NCBI GenBank assembly: GCA_017622505.1
Contig: JAGAQZ010000005.1
Location: forward strand, 1-51,478
Origin: Lachnospiraceae bacterium
GTDB lineage: Bacteria; Bacillota; Clostridia; Lachnospirales; Lachnospiraceae
Direction of reading: 5' to 3'
DNA: 51,478 nt
Positions 24,734-33,374 of the stretch are shown here, piece by piece. Position numbers and translations under genes: made by a program. How positions within the stretch are numbered: the first letter of the stretch is position 1; each line of letters opens with the position of its first letter. The notes beneath the pieces are model-generated. The model was not told where the DNA came from. It made no database searches and worked only from the letters and a program-made list of their open reading frames with translations.

Positions 24734-25913
24734 ATTCGTTTCCTCCGCTCTTTAAACTGTCTTCATACAAAGGCGACATACTTCTTAACCGTTCTACAAT
24801 CTTTTTTAACTCGTCCACCGCATAATCAATTTCTTCCTTTGTGGTATCTTCCGATAAGGTAAGACGTAAAGAACCGTGTGCAATTTCATGCGGAAGTCCA
24901 ATCGCAAGCAGTACGTGAGAAGGATCTAATGAACCCGAAGTACAAGCCGAACCGCTGGATGCACAGATGCCTTTTCCATCCAGCATAAGCAACATAGACT
25001 CACCTTCTATATAGCGAAAGCAGAAATGCGCATTGTTTGGAAGTCGCCGGTTCCTCTCACCATTTAACCGGCTATTTGGAATCTCATCCAATACCCTATC
25101 AATCAGATAGTCTCTTAAACTAATTTGTTTATTTGTTCGTTGACTCAGCAAGTCATTTGATATTTCCGCTGCTTTCCCAAAGCCTACAATCCCAGGTACG
25201 TTGAGGGTACCGGCACGTCTGCCGCGTTCCTGAGCTCCACCATGAATAAAAGAGCCGATTTTAACACCTTTTCGTATATAAAGGAGTCCAATTCCTTTTG
25301 GGCCGCCCAATTTATGCCCGCTGGCACTTAACAAATCAATATTCATAGCATCCACATTAATCGCGATATGACCAAAAGCCTGCACGGCATCAGTATGAAA
25401 TAAAACACCGTGTTTCTTCGCAATTTCTCCGATTTGTGTAATGGGCTGGATAGTTCCTATTTCGTTGTTGGCCATCATAACGGATATCAAAATCGTATCC
25501 GGCCTGATGGCCGCCTCCAACTCTTCCAAAATCACACTTCCGTTCTCATCCACATTCAGATAAGTAACCTCACAGCCTTTCTTTTCCAAATATTCACATG
25601 TATGGAGAATCGCATGATGCTCTATTTTCGTTGTGATAATGTGCTTTCCCTTCTTTTCGTAAGCTTCTGCCACAGCTTTTATCGCCCAGTTATCCGATTC
25701 GGAACCACCTCCCGTAAAATATATTTCCTCGGGTTTGGCATTGATTACGCCTGCCAGCGTTTTCCTAGCCTTATTTACTGCCTTATTCGCTTCACCCGCA
25801 AAAGAATATATCGATGACGGATTTGCATAATTCTCTGTCAAATAAGGCATCATAGATTCCAGGACCTCTGGATACATCCGAGTGGTTGCTGCATTATCCA
25901 AATATATCTTCAT
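24726..25913 (-). CDS. nifS: Cysteine desulfurase, NifS/IscS class
   Basis: 395 aa fold-type I PLP enzyme. Schiff-base lysine is Lys201 in SASGHKLGGPKG, His100 in IEHHAIL stacks on PLP, and the persulfide-forming catalytic Cys is Cys324 in SSGSACTSG. The long loop around the Cys marks group I (NifS/IscS). It takes sulfur from cysteine and passes it to NifU. 14 bp behind cysK with AAAGGAAA before the ATG. The neighbours show a unit that makes cysteine and turns it into clusters. Confidence 0.96.
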   Translation of the reverse strand: MKIYLDNAATTRMYPEVLESMMPYLTENYANPSSIYSFAGEANKAVNKARKTLAGVINAKPEEIYFTGGGSESDNWAIKAVAEAYEKKGKHIITTKIEHHAILHTCEYLEKKGCEVTYLNVDENGSVILEELEAAIRPDTILISVMMANNEIGTIQPITQIGEIAKKHGVLFHTDAVQAFGHIAINVDAMNIDLLSASGHKLGGPKGIGLLYIRKGVKIGSFIHGGAQERGRRAGTLNVPGIVGFGKAAEISNDLLSQRTNKQISLRDYLIDRVLDEIPNSRLNGERNRRLPNNAHFCFRYIEGESMLLMLDGKGICASSGSACTSGSLDPSHVLLAIGLPHEIAHGSLRLTLSEDTTKEEIDYAVDELKKIVERLRSMSPLYEDSLKSGGNEYV

Positions 25914-25927
25914 ACAAAATTTCCTTT

Positions 25928-26866
25928 CTATTTATCGCTTTTAAAAAGATCCGTAGATAAATACCTGTCTCCTGTGTCCGGGAATAATACCACGATATTT
26001 TTACCGGCATTCTCTTCTCTCTTTGCAAGCTCCACTGCTGCATACAAAGCTGCGCCGGAAGAGATACCTACCAAAGCCCCTTCTGACCTGCCCACCAATC
26101 TTCCGTACTCGAAAGCACTCTCGTTTGATACTGTAATAATTTCATCATAAATATTAGTATCCAAAATCTTCGGAACAAAACCTGCACCGATGCCTTGAAT
26201 TTTATGTGGGCCCGGTGTCCCTTTCGAAAGAACAGGGGAATCCTCCGGCTCTACCGCAACTATCTTTACATCAGGTAATTTTGATTTTAAATATCTTCCT
26301 ACACCTGTTATGGTTCCGCCGGTACCAACGCCGGCCACAAAAAGATCTACCTTGCCTTCCGCATCTTCATAAATCTCCGGTCCTGTTGTCTCAAAATGAA
26401 TTCTAGGGTTTGACGGGTTTCCAAACTGTCCCGGTATAAAGCTGTTTGGAATTTCTTTTGCAAGTTCTTCTGCCTTGGCAATGGCACCCTTCATGCCCTT
26501 GCTTCCTTCTGTTAAAACAAGTTCCGCGCCGTATGCTTTGACAAGTAGCCTTCTTTCAACACTCATGGTTTCCGGCATAACAATAATAATACGATAGCCG
26601 TAGGCTGCCGCTACAGACGCAAGACCTATACCGGTATTGCCGGATGTTGGTTCGATAATTACGGAATCACTTTTTAGCTTTCCGCTTTTAATTGCATCAT
26701 CAATCATAGCCTTGGCAACTCTGTCTTTTACAGAACCTGCAGGATTAAAATACTCAAACTTCGCATAAATATTTGCTTTTAAATCCAGTTCTTTCTTTAT
26801 ATTATTTAATTCTACCAACGGTGTGCGTCCAACAAGCTCACCTATGGACTGATATATTTTACCCAT
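25928..26866 (-). CDS. cysK: Cysteine synthase A (O-acetylserine sulfhydrylase)
   Basis: 312 aa fold-type II PLP enzyme. PLP lysine is Lys47 in [11 protein letters not shown], phosphate-binding loop is [10 protein letters not shown], substrate loop is [10 protein letters not shown], and EPEDSPVLS matches CysK. It condenses O-acetylserine and sulfide to cysteine. AAAGGAGA precedes the ATG; 24 bp behind metY. The next gene, nifS, consumes its product. Confidence 0.95.
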   Translation of the reverse strand: MGKIYQSIGELVGRTPLVELNNIKKELDLKANIYAKFEYFNPAGSVKDRVAKAMIDDAIKSGKLKSDSVIIEPTSGNTGIGLASVAAAYGYRIIIVMPETMSVERRLLVKAYGAELVLTEGSKGMKGAIAKAEELAKEIPNSFIPGQFGNPSNPRIHFETTGPEIYEDAEGKVDLFVAGVGTGGTITGVGRYLKSKLPDVKIVAVEPEDSPVLSKGTPGPHKIQGIGAGFVPKILDTNIYDEIITVSNESAFEYGRLVGRSEGALVGISSGAALYAAVELAKREENAGKNIVVLFPDTGDRYLSTDLFKSDK

Positions 26867-26890
26867 GATACTATCTCCTTTTCTCGCGCT

Positions 26891-28168
26891 TTAAATTTGT
26901 TCCAATGCCTGTTCAATATCTTCAAGAATATCCTGAATATGCTCTGTTCCGATAGAGAGTCTGATTGTATTCGGATGAATATCCTGCTCCTCTAATTCCT
27001 CTGCACTTAACTGCGAGTGGGTTGTGGTTGCCGGGTGAATTACCAAACTCTTCACATCTGCCACATTTGCAAGCAGAGAAAAAATCTTTAAGCTGTCAAT
27101 AAACTTATGTGCCTCTTCCTGACCGCCTTTGATGTCAAAGGTAAAAATGGAACCCGCGCCCTTCTCAAAGTATTTTTCATACAATGCATGATCGGGATGC
27201 TCCTTAAGAGAAGGATGATTTACACGAAGTACCTTGGGATGATTCTGCAAATAATCAACCACTTTTAAGGTGTTCTCAATGTGTCTATCAAGGCGCAAGG
27301 ATAAGGTCTCCACACCTTGTAATAAAAGAAACGCGTTAAACGGTGATATGCACGCGCCCTTATCTCTTAACAAAATCGCACGAATGTAGGTCACAAATGC
27401 CGCCGCACCCACTGCATCCACAAAAGATATGCCATGGTAACTGGGATTTGCATCTGCAATACCGGAAAACTTACCTGATTTCTTCCAGTCAAACTTTCCT
27501 GAGTCTACAATAATACCACCAAGCGAAGTTCCGTGTCCTCCAATAAACTTGGTTGCAGAATGAACCACAATATCTGCTCCGTACTGAATCGGCTTTATTA
27601 AATAAGGTGTCCCGAAAGTATTGTCAATAACCAGCGGAATTCCATGTTTATGCGCAATTTTTGCAATTTCTTCAATATCGGGAATATCACTATTGGGATT
27701 ACCAAGTGTCTCTAAATAGACAGCTTTGGTATTCTCTTTGATTGCAGCCTCTACTTCTTCCGGATTGTGTGCATCTACAAAGGAGGTTTCTACACCATGC
27801 CTTGGCAATGTGTGTGCCAGCAAATTATAGGTTCCCCCATATATGGTCTTCTGTGCTACGATATGATCGCCGGCCTGGGTCAACGCTTCCAGCGTATATG
27901 TAATTGCCGCCGCGCCGGATGCAAGTGCTAAAGCTGCAACACCACCTTCTAAGGCTGCAATTCTCTTCTCTAAAACATCCTGTGTGGAATTCGTTAATCT
28001 GCCGTAAATATTGCCGGCATCACTAAGTCCGAATCTTGCAGCTGCGTGTGCCGAATTATGAAATACATAAGATGCTGTCTGATAAATAGGAACCGCTCTC
28101 GCATCGCTTGCGCTGTCCGCCTGCTCCTGTCCAACGTGTAATTGTAATGTTTCAAATCTGTATGCCAT
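26891..28168 (-). CDS. metY: O-acetylhomoserine sulfhydrylase
   Basis: 425 aa from the ATG at 28168 (AGAGGAC upstream); the frame extends to 28243 over leader sequence. Cys/Met-metabolism PLP family: FETLQLHVGQ opening, TRP-like SGAAAITY, IDNTFGTPYL, and PLP lysine Lys207 in VHSATKFIGGHG. Length and the long insertion around GKFDWKKSGKFSG fit MetY rather than MetB/MetC. It makes homocysteine from O-acetylhomoserine and sulfide. First gene of the sulfur unit behind a promoter with an Rrf2-type dyad. Confidence 0.92.
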   Translation of the reverse strand: MAYRFETLQLHVGQEQADSASDARAVPIYQTASYVFHNSAHAAARFGLSDAGNIYGRLTNSTQDVLEKRIAALEGGVAALALASGAAAITYTLEALTQAGDHIVAQKTIYGGTYNLLAHTLPRHGVETSFVDAHNPEEVEAAIKENTKAVYLETLGNPNSDIPDIEEIAKIAHKHGIPLVIDNTFGTPYLIKPIQYGADIVVHSATKFIGGHGTSLGGIIVDSGKFDWKKSGKFSGIADANPSYHGISFVDAVGAAAFVTYIRAILLRDKGACISPFNAFLLLQGVETLSLRLDRHIENTLKVVDYLQNHPKVLRVNHPSLKEHPDHALYEKYFEKGAGSIFTFDIKGGQEEAHKFIDSLKIFSLLANVADVKSLVIHPATTTHSQLSAEELEEQDIHPNTIRLSIGTEHIQDILEDIEQALEQI

Positions 28169-28303
28169 GTTTTTGTCCTCTTTTCTTAATTGTTTATGAA
28201 TTAATATATAAGTTACAACTACTAAGCCTACACATTCGACCATTTCTATAATTATGACGTAACATCAAAAATATAATTTTCATAGATTTTCCTCTTTCCT
28301 ACA

Positions 28304-28322
28304 ATACCTATTCATTTGGTAT
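28304..28322 (-). promoter_or_regulatory. Candidate Rrf2 operator at the metY operon
   Basis: ATACC-N9-GGTAT, 5-bp arms, immediately downstream of the -10 box and so over the start site, where a bound repressor would block transcription. Binding by the adjacent Rrf2 protein is inference. Confidence 0.55.
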
Positions 28323-28328
28323 GTTTAC

Positions 28329-28357
28329 TTTATACTTTTCATTGCCTAGTTTGTCAA
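28329..28357 (-). promoter_or_regulatory. metY-cysK-nifS-nifU promoter
   Basis: TTGACA (28352-28357), 17-base spacer, TATAAA (28329-28334) on the minus strand. The leader to metY is about 155 bases; I see no known riboswitch fold in it. Confidence 0.75.
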
Positions 28358-28387
28358 TAGGTTTTATAGAATTATTTTAATAAAATA

Positions 28388-28415
28388 AAAAAGACATACA
28401 TTCATATGTCTTTTT
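28388..28415 (-). terminator. Terminator of the Rrf2 gene
   Basis: AAAAAGACATA-CATTCA-TATGTCTTTTT, an 11-bp stem 5 bases after the stop, with a T-rich tail on the leftward strand. It separates the regulator from the metY promoter. Confidence 0.8.
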
Positions 28416-28420
28416 ATCAA

Positions 28421-28855
28421 TTAAATGATATAATCACTGCTACCGTTTCTTTTTTGTTCAATGATATCCTGCAGGCTTATACTATCTAAATATTCATTCA
28501 CGACCTTCTCTAAGCCTTGCCAGACCGGAAGGGTTATACAATACCCACATTTCTCACACTGATTAGGCGTCTGTTCCAGACAAGCAACCGGTGCAAGACT
28601 TCCTTCGGTATTCCTTAGAATTTCACCTACCGTAATATCCTGCGGACTTTTACCCAGCTTATATCCTCCCTGATATCCTCTATTGGTAATCAACATCCCC
28701 GAGCGGTTTAAGATAGGAATAATCTGTTCCAAATACTTCTTAGATATATCCTGCCGTTCAGCAACCTCTTTTAATGCAATAAAACCATTGTCATTATGCT
28801 CAGCCAGATCAATCAGCATTCGCAATGCGTAACGTCCCTTTGTCGATATCTTCAT
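28421..28855 (-). CDS. Rrf2-family regulator of sulfur/Fe-S genes (CymR/IscR type)
   Basis: 144 aa. Winged helix at about 1-65 with KGRYALRMLIDLA and ISKKYLEQIIPILNRSGM, wing NRGYQGGYKL. The cluster loop at 92-106 has four Cys (Cys92, Cys100, Cys103, Cys106 in NQCEKCGYC), so it resembles IscR-type Fe-S sensing more than CymR, which lacks this set. Placed directly before metY-cysK-nifS-nifU, with a dyad at both promoters. It probably reports Fe-S or cysteine status and controls the unit and itself. CGGAGG precedes the ATG. Confidence 0.9.
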   Translation of the reverse strand: MKISTKGRYALRMLIDLAEHNDNGFIALKEVAERQDISKKYLEQIIPILNRSGMLITNRGYQGGYKLGKSPQDITVGEILRNTEGSLAPVACLEQTPNQCEKCGYCITLPVWQGLEKVVNEYLDSISLQDIIEQKRNGSSDYII

Positions 28856-28871
28856 CCTGCACCTCCGATAT

Positions 28872-28893
28872 ATCCTATTAAATCCATAGGAAT
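28872..28893 (-). promoter_or_regulatory. Candidate autoregulatory operator of the Rrf2 gene
   Basis: ATTCCTAT-N7-ATAGGAT on the minus strand, just past the -10 box and before the ribosome site. Near-palindromic arms of 7-8 bp. Confidence 0.5.
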
Positions 28894-28920
28894 TATATCA
28901 TTAATTTGTGCTTCCTTCAA
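28892..28920 (-). promoter_or_regulatory. Promoter of the Rrf2 gene
   Basis: TTGAAG (28915-28920), 17-base spacer, TATAAT (28892-28897) on the minus strand. The -35 lies in the last codons of the upstream flavodoxin-fold gene. Confidence 0.6.
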
Positions 28921-29557
28921 GATATGTATCCAATCTTCTATTCAAATCTCTCTTCTTGCCGCCGTTTGCCTTAATCATCTTGCGCCAGCTATTCTGTGCC
29001 GCAATCTTATAAATGAATCTGGGGAATGCCACTGTAGCATATTTATTCACTTCCCCTTCTTTCTTCACGATGCGATCAGCAAACTTCTTCATCGCCTTAA
29101 AAATATTTGCTCTCGGACCTGCTTTGGCTGACGTATTACCGCTTACCGCAATGGCTCCGCCTCCGCCGATTCCAAGACTGCCCTTATATGCGCAACCGGC
29201 CTTCGCGCACCAGTTTTTTAACACATTCAATGCCGGCTCTGCCTGATTGCCTTCATAGAAACCGCAGTTTGCAATTCCATATACATTTAAGTTCTTATTC
29301 TTCCAAGTCATCTTCTCAAGTTGCTTTAAACATGCCAAAAGATGTGAAGGCAATGAATCCACATACAAAGGAAATGCCACAACCCAGGTATCTGCCTTTT
29401 TTAACTGCTCAATAATTTCAGCAGTTAACTTGCTTGTGCGAAGACAAATCTCCTCGATATCTACCTTGGTTCCCAAACACGCTTTCAAATCATTCAAAAG
29501 TATTCCGCTGGAACTGCCCTTTACCTTGGGACTTGCATTAATCAATGCTACTGTCAT
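28901..29557 (-). CDS. NAD(P)H-dependent FMN reductase-like flavoprotein
   Basis: 218 aa flavodoxin-like fold. LINASPKVKGSSSG at 5-18 is the FMN phosphate loop, VVAFPLYVDSLPSHL at about 58-72 the second flavin loop, and YGIANCGFYEGNQ at about 92-105 the third. Residues 150-218 form a basic tail (KKEGEVNKYATV, GGKKRDLNRR). It overlaps the preceding flavodoxin-fold gene by 4 bp (ATGA), so the two are translationally coupled. Physiological electron acceptor unknown. Confidence 0.8.
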   Translation of the reverse strand: MTVALINASPKVKGSSSGILLNDLKACLGTKVDIEEICLRTSKLTAEIIEQLKKADTWVVAFPLYVDSLPSHLLACLKQLEKMTWKNKNLNVYGIANCGFYEGNQAEPALNVLKNWCAKAGCAYKGSLGIGGGGAIAVSGNTSAKAGPRANIFKAMKKFADRIVKKEGEVNKYATVAFPRFIYKIAAQNSWRKMIKANGGKKRDLNRRLDTYLEGSTN

Positions 29558-30042
29558 AGTTTTAACCCCTTTAACTCGTCTTTACTCTTATAGAAATATA
29601 CCCCTTCAAAATCCGCGTCGAAATTCTCGGCATTGCCCTCAATAATATCCTTCGCGGTCTTCTTCTCATCTTCCGTAATATCTTCACCATAAAAATGCGC
29701 CGACAATTTAAAATGGTTGGTATAGCGATGCTTATGATGCATTTCACCGTTCCGAATAATAAAATCGCCCTGCACATATGAAATTGCACGATCCTGCGCA
29801 GCCTTCACAAAAGGACTCACAGTACCGTAATAGCACTCGCTTACGATAATCATTTCATCACACAGACCCATATCCAAAGAAGTACGTTCATATCCGTCAT
29901 GAATCACGCACTCGCCGGGAGTCTTCGCCCAACAGCCGAAACAACCGATACAATTCTTAATGTTTCCCTGGGGATTGATTACCTTGTGCTCGCCCTCAAT
30001 TTCGAAATCAAAATCCTCTATATCTGTAAGAATCAGTTTCAT
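29554..30042 (-). CDS. Flavodoxin-family protein with CxxCxxC motif
   Basis: 162 aa from the second of two adjacent ATGs (30042), which has the better spacing from GAGG; the first is at 30045. CIGCFGCWAKTPGECVIHD at about 32-50 is typical of NADPH-dependent FMN reductase-like proteins in anaerobes, and IIVSECYYGTVSPFVKAAQDR is the flavin loop. The usual N-terminal phosphate loop is replaced by LTDIEDFDFEIEG, so flavin binding may be altered and it may work as a partner of the next gene. Role unknown. Confidence 0.72.
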   Translation of the reverse strand: MKLILTDIEDFDFEIEGEHKVINPQGNIKNCIGCFGCWAKTPGECVIHDGYERTSLDMGLCDEMIIVSECYYGTVSPFVKAAQDRAISYVQGDFIIRNGEMHHKHRYTNHFKLSAHFYGEDITEDEKKTAKDIIEGNAENFDADFEGVYFYKSKDELKGLKL

Positions 30043-30224
30043 CATTACCTCAACATTATGTTATGGCATTCCTTTTACCATAAAATCATAACTTCATTTT
30101 CTATACGGTGCTGTTTTCCAGGTTATTATACATCGTTTGGATCTCACACCCTCTTGCTTATTTTATCACACATTTATTAAAACGATTCTTAAAAGAAAAT
30201 AGTATATTTATAAAAAAAAAATAA

Positions 30225-30259
30225 AAACTACGTGAATTAAATATTCATCCACGTAGTTT
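30225..30259 (-). terminator. Terminator of the lipoprotein operon
   Basis: AAACTACGTG and CACGTAGTTT around a 15-base loop, followed on the leftward strand by TT, A and a run of ten T residues. It lies 33 bases after the first lipoprotein stop. Confidence 0.8.
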
Positions 30260-30292
30260 CATTTATCACAATTCTTTAAAAAACCCTACTCA

Positions 30293-31744
30293 CTATAATT
30301 CAAGCATCTCGTCTATCATCTCATAGATATATTTATTTCCGCCTAAATAGTCATAATCCCCTTCTATCCTATAAGACTCATACTTCTCTTTGGGAATCTC
30401 TTCATCATTGCAGTAATACTTGATTACGTTATCCTCATCCGTCGCATAATCGCCTTCATATTCTCTCCTGCAAAGATCGTATACCTGTTCCAGATCATCT
30501 CTGCCGTCCGAAGTTGTCGCATACCAAAACCTTCGATAACTAGCTTCATACTCTCCGTCATATCCATAGTATTCAAAGCAAAAAAGATTCTCATATGGCA
30601 AATAACATCTGGAACCAATACCGCCTCTAAGTCCCCATCTATTCATAATTACACTGATATTCTGTACTCCATGATATTCCGCCCCCGGCGTATACGCATA
30701 TACAGAAGTAAAATGATTCTCCAGCTCCATTACCAACTCAGGAATATCGTCATCATCAATATACTTAAAAGAGAACAAAATGTTCTCATAATACCATCCG
30801 TTTTCTTCAAATTCTTCCAACATAAAATACTGAAACATATCCAAATATGCCTGCTGCCAATCTGAAAGTTCCCTTCCCGCAACAATCTCCTCTATCGGTA
30901 ATTCATGATAATCATACATTTTGCTTTCCGGCGTATGCTCCATTGTCGTGTATATAAGTTTCGGAAGACAATCTTTGTTGATTTCATCCAGACTTGGTGT
31001 GGCAATTTGGGCTTCTGCCGTAAACAAAAGCCATGGTTCAAATCCGTTCTCCCGCGTAGAAAATGCATATGCTTCTGCTTTTCCATTCGCGAAATCATAT
31101 ACAATTCGCTTCCCTTGTGCCGTGTGCTCATAAAATATTTTTTCCGTAAACTCACACAGAACCAATTCTTCGCCCCGCTTCTCAAACACATAGGAGTTAC
31201 ATTCATAATCTTGCGGACCGCCATTTTCGGAAAGATATAACTTACCATCGGCAATTTCCACGTCATCACCATATCCTACAATTTGATCATTCATACTTAC
31301 AAGTTCATATGCCTCAGTTTTTTCACTAAAAAGCAACAATATGTTATCGTAGTAATCCGATTCCTCCGGATTAACATATACCAATACCGCAATATCATTT
31401 ATGCCATCATTTCCGATATCACCTTCATCATATCCCCTCAATTCAACATAGGGCGGCAGCCATTCACACACCATTGTTATATTCGGCAGATGTGCTTCCA
31501 TACATTTCTGCGTTAATGATATTACTTCTTTCCGTGTTGAAGAAATTTCATCGTTCACATCATTTTCTGCAGCATAAAATATTACATAATTCAAATGGGG
31601 TTGTAATGCAATGGTATATCCATTATTCATACCATTTACAAAGCATGCACATGACGCGGACTCTTTTGAATCCTCATTACAGCCTGCCAATATTCCTATT
31701 ATTAATATTGTACATAAAATAAATCGTATCGGCCTCTTTTGCAT
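30293..31744 (-). CDS. Lipoprotein, tandem paralogue 1 (unknown function)
   Basis: 483 aa from the ATG at 31744 (MQKRPIRF). Signal peptide with lipobox ILAGC, lipidated Cys22. N-terminal module (about 45-250) holds an EF-hand-like acidic motif EGDIGNDGINDIA; C-terminal module (about 285-480) holds DDDIPELVMELENHF and YLPYENLF, repeated in both neighbours. No catalytic motif recognised. It is last of three tandem paralogues, 54 bp behind the second. The family resembles large cell-surface lipoprotein expansions of gut Lachnospiraceae. Ca-binding through the acidic loop is plausible but unproven. Confidence 0.8.
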   Translation of the reverse strand: MQKRPIRFILCTILIIGILAGCNEDSKESASCACFVNGMNNGYTIALQPHLNYVIFYAAENDVNDEISSTRKEVISLTQKCMEAHLPNITMVCEWLPPYVELRGYDEGDIGNDGINDIAVLVYVNPEESDYYDNILLLFSEKTEAYELVSMNDQIVGYGDDVEIADGKLYLSENGGPQDYECNSYVFEKRGEELVLCEFTEKIFYEHTAQGKRIVYDFANGKAEAYAFSTRENGFEPWLLFTAEAQIATPSLDEINKDCLPKLIYTTMEHTPESKMYDYHELPIEEIVAGRELSDWQQAYLDMFQYFMLEEFEENGWYYENILFSFKYIDDDDIPELVMELENHFTSVYAYTPGAEYHGVQNISVIMNRWGLRGGIGSRCYLPYENLFCFEYYGYDGEYEASYRRFWYATTSDGRDDLEQVYDLCRREYEGDYATDEDNVIKYYCNDEEIPKEKYESYRIEGDYDYLGGNKYIYEMIDEMLEL

Positions 31745-31798
31745 CTTCCCCAACTCCCTTATCATACACACTTCAATATCCGTAACGCCAAAAAACTT

Positions 31799-33292
31799 TT
31801 ATAATCCTGTCATCTCTTCTACAACTTCATAAGCAAGCTTGTCCCCTATGATATAACCGGTTTCTCCCTTTATTATGTATGATCGGAATTCCTCTTCCGA
31901 TATTTCCTGTGCGTTATATGTATATATAATCGATGAATTTTCATCATGTGAATTTTCATATTCCCAGCAAAGGTAATACTTATCCACCAATTCATACTCT
32001 GCACTTATCTCCCCATACCAGATAACTTCACTGCCAAAATCCGTATTGGAATTTACTATTATATTTTGATAGGGATAATAATCATATCCATGATTTCCCA
32101 TAGCACCATATCCCCAGCTATCCATAAGCACATTCACATCCTTGATACCGGCATACTCCTTACCGGGTGCGTAAATAAACAGAGATACGCAATATCCGGT
32201 ATTTCCCACTGCTAATTCCGGAATAGTATCTTCGTTGATATATAACAGCGCAAACTCTATATTCTCCGAATTCATTTCTGTTTGATCCGTCAAAATTGCC
32301 TGAATCAATTCATAATATACCGGCTTCCACGCATCCTCTTCTGTACTTTCATAACACAACTGCGGTACCCTATAATCATACGCTTTTCCGTTTTCCGCAT
32401 ACACCAAGGAACTTTCTACAATCTCCGGCACCTTCCAAGGTGTGACCTTATTAAAATCTCCCGTAACCGATTCAATATTTGCCTCATATATCAATCGGGG
32501 TGTCCGGTCGTTATCCACCTGTGAATAAGCATAAGATTGTACCCTGCCTTCCTGCATTTCATACACAGTTATTTCTCCGGCTCGACTCTGCGCACTAGAT
32601 TTATCCTCTGTCAATTGTGTCAGTATCAATTGAGACTCCTGCAACATAAACCGATATGTCATGGTCATCGCTTTCTGTTCGTTTTTTTGCAATACAACAT
32701 ACACTTCCCCTGCCACGATTTTGGTTTCAAATTCATAATTCTGATAAAACCATTCATGGCTTCCTTCCGGTATTAGCGTGTAACTGATGGCTGTACATTG
32801 ATATGCGTCACCAAACTCCGTCATAACACATACTGCATATTTATATTTTACATCCGCAATCGAACTGGTGGATTTTAGAACAAACACAAAATCTCCAAAA
32901 CCATCATTTCCAATGTCACCTTCCGCACTCGCCACAATCTCTATATCGAAACTTAATTGTTCTTTTACAGCATACACATTCGGCAAATACTCTTCCATGC
33001 ATTGTATTGTGTTTATATATCCGAACATATGCGGAGAATTTCCCACTTCAACACTATCCAAAGGTTGAAGCCCCGATTGCATATGTTCCGTTTCCTGAGA
33101 TATATTAACTGTCATCTCATCCTTAACATTGTTATCGCTAAAATTTATTCCAATCGGTTTAGCACCCAATTCCTCCAAAAGTATAATGGCGTACTCACTA
33201 TTTGAACTCACTTCGGCTTCAGTATCGCATCCTGTTAAGATACTGTTCAAAAGCATTAATATAATTGATAATATAATCATCCTCTTTTGCAT
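31799..33292 (-). CDS. Lipoprotein, tandem paralogue 2 (unknown function)
   Basis: 497 aa. Lipobox ILTGC, Cys22. Same two-module plan as its neighbours: AEGDIGNDGFGDFVFVLKS at about 125-145 in the first module, then EDTIPELAVGNTGYCVSLF and YYPYQNIIVNSN in the second (about 345-495). AGAGGAA precedes the ATG; its 3' end is 54 bp from paralogue 1. Ends in EVVEEMTGL, like EIVEEIMKL of paralogue 3, so the C-terminal helix is conserved. Confidence 0.8.
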   Translation of the reverse strand: MQKRMIILSIILMLLNSILTGCDTEAEVSSNSEYAIILLEELGAKPIGINFSDNNVKDEMTVNISQETEHMQSGLQPLDSVEVGNSPHMFGYINTIQCMEEYLPNVYAVKEQLSFDIEIVASAEGDIGNDGFGDFVFVLKSTSSIADVKYKYAVCVMTEFGDAYQCTAISYTLIPEGSHEWFYQNYEFETKIVAGEVYVVLQKNEQKAMTMTYRFMLQESQLILTQLTEDKSSAQSRAGEITVYEMQEGRVQSYAYSQVDNDRTPRLIYEANIESVTGDFNKVTPWKVPEIVESSLVYAENGKAYDYRVPQLCYESTEEDAWKPVYYELIQAILTDQTEMNSENIEFALLYINEDTIPELAVGNTGYCVSLFIYAPGKEYAGIKDVNVLMDSWGYGAMGNHGYDYYPYQNIIVNSNTDFGSEVIWYGEISAEYELVDKYYLCWEYENSHDENSSIIYTYNAQEISEEEFRSYIIKGETGYIIGDKLAYEVVEEMTGL

Positions 33293-33374
33293 CTTCGTTC
33301 CTCTTACAACTTAATAATAAATCATCCAATCACCACATTATATCAAACATGCTTCATCACTCTCACAACTTATA

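Noticed and set aside
28169-28303. SAM or T-box riboswitch in the metY leader
   Set aside because: I could not find conserved cores or a terminator hairpin in the leader; the dyad at the start site explains regulation better.
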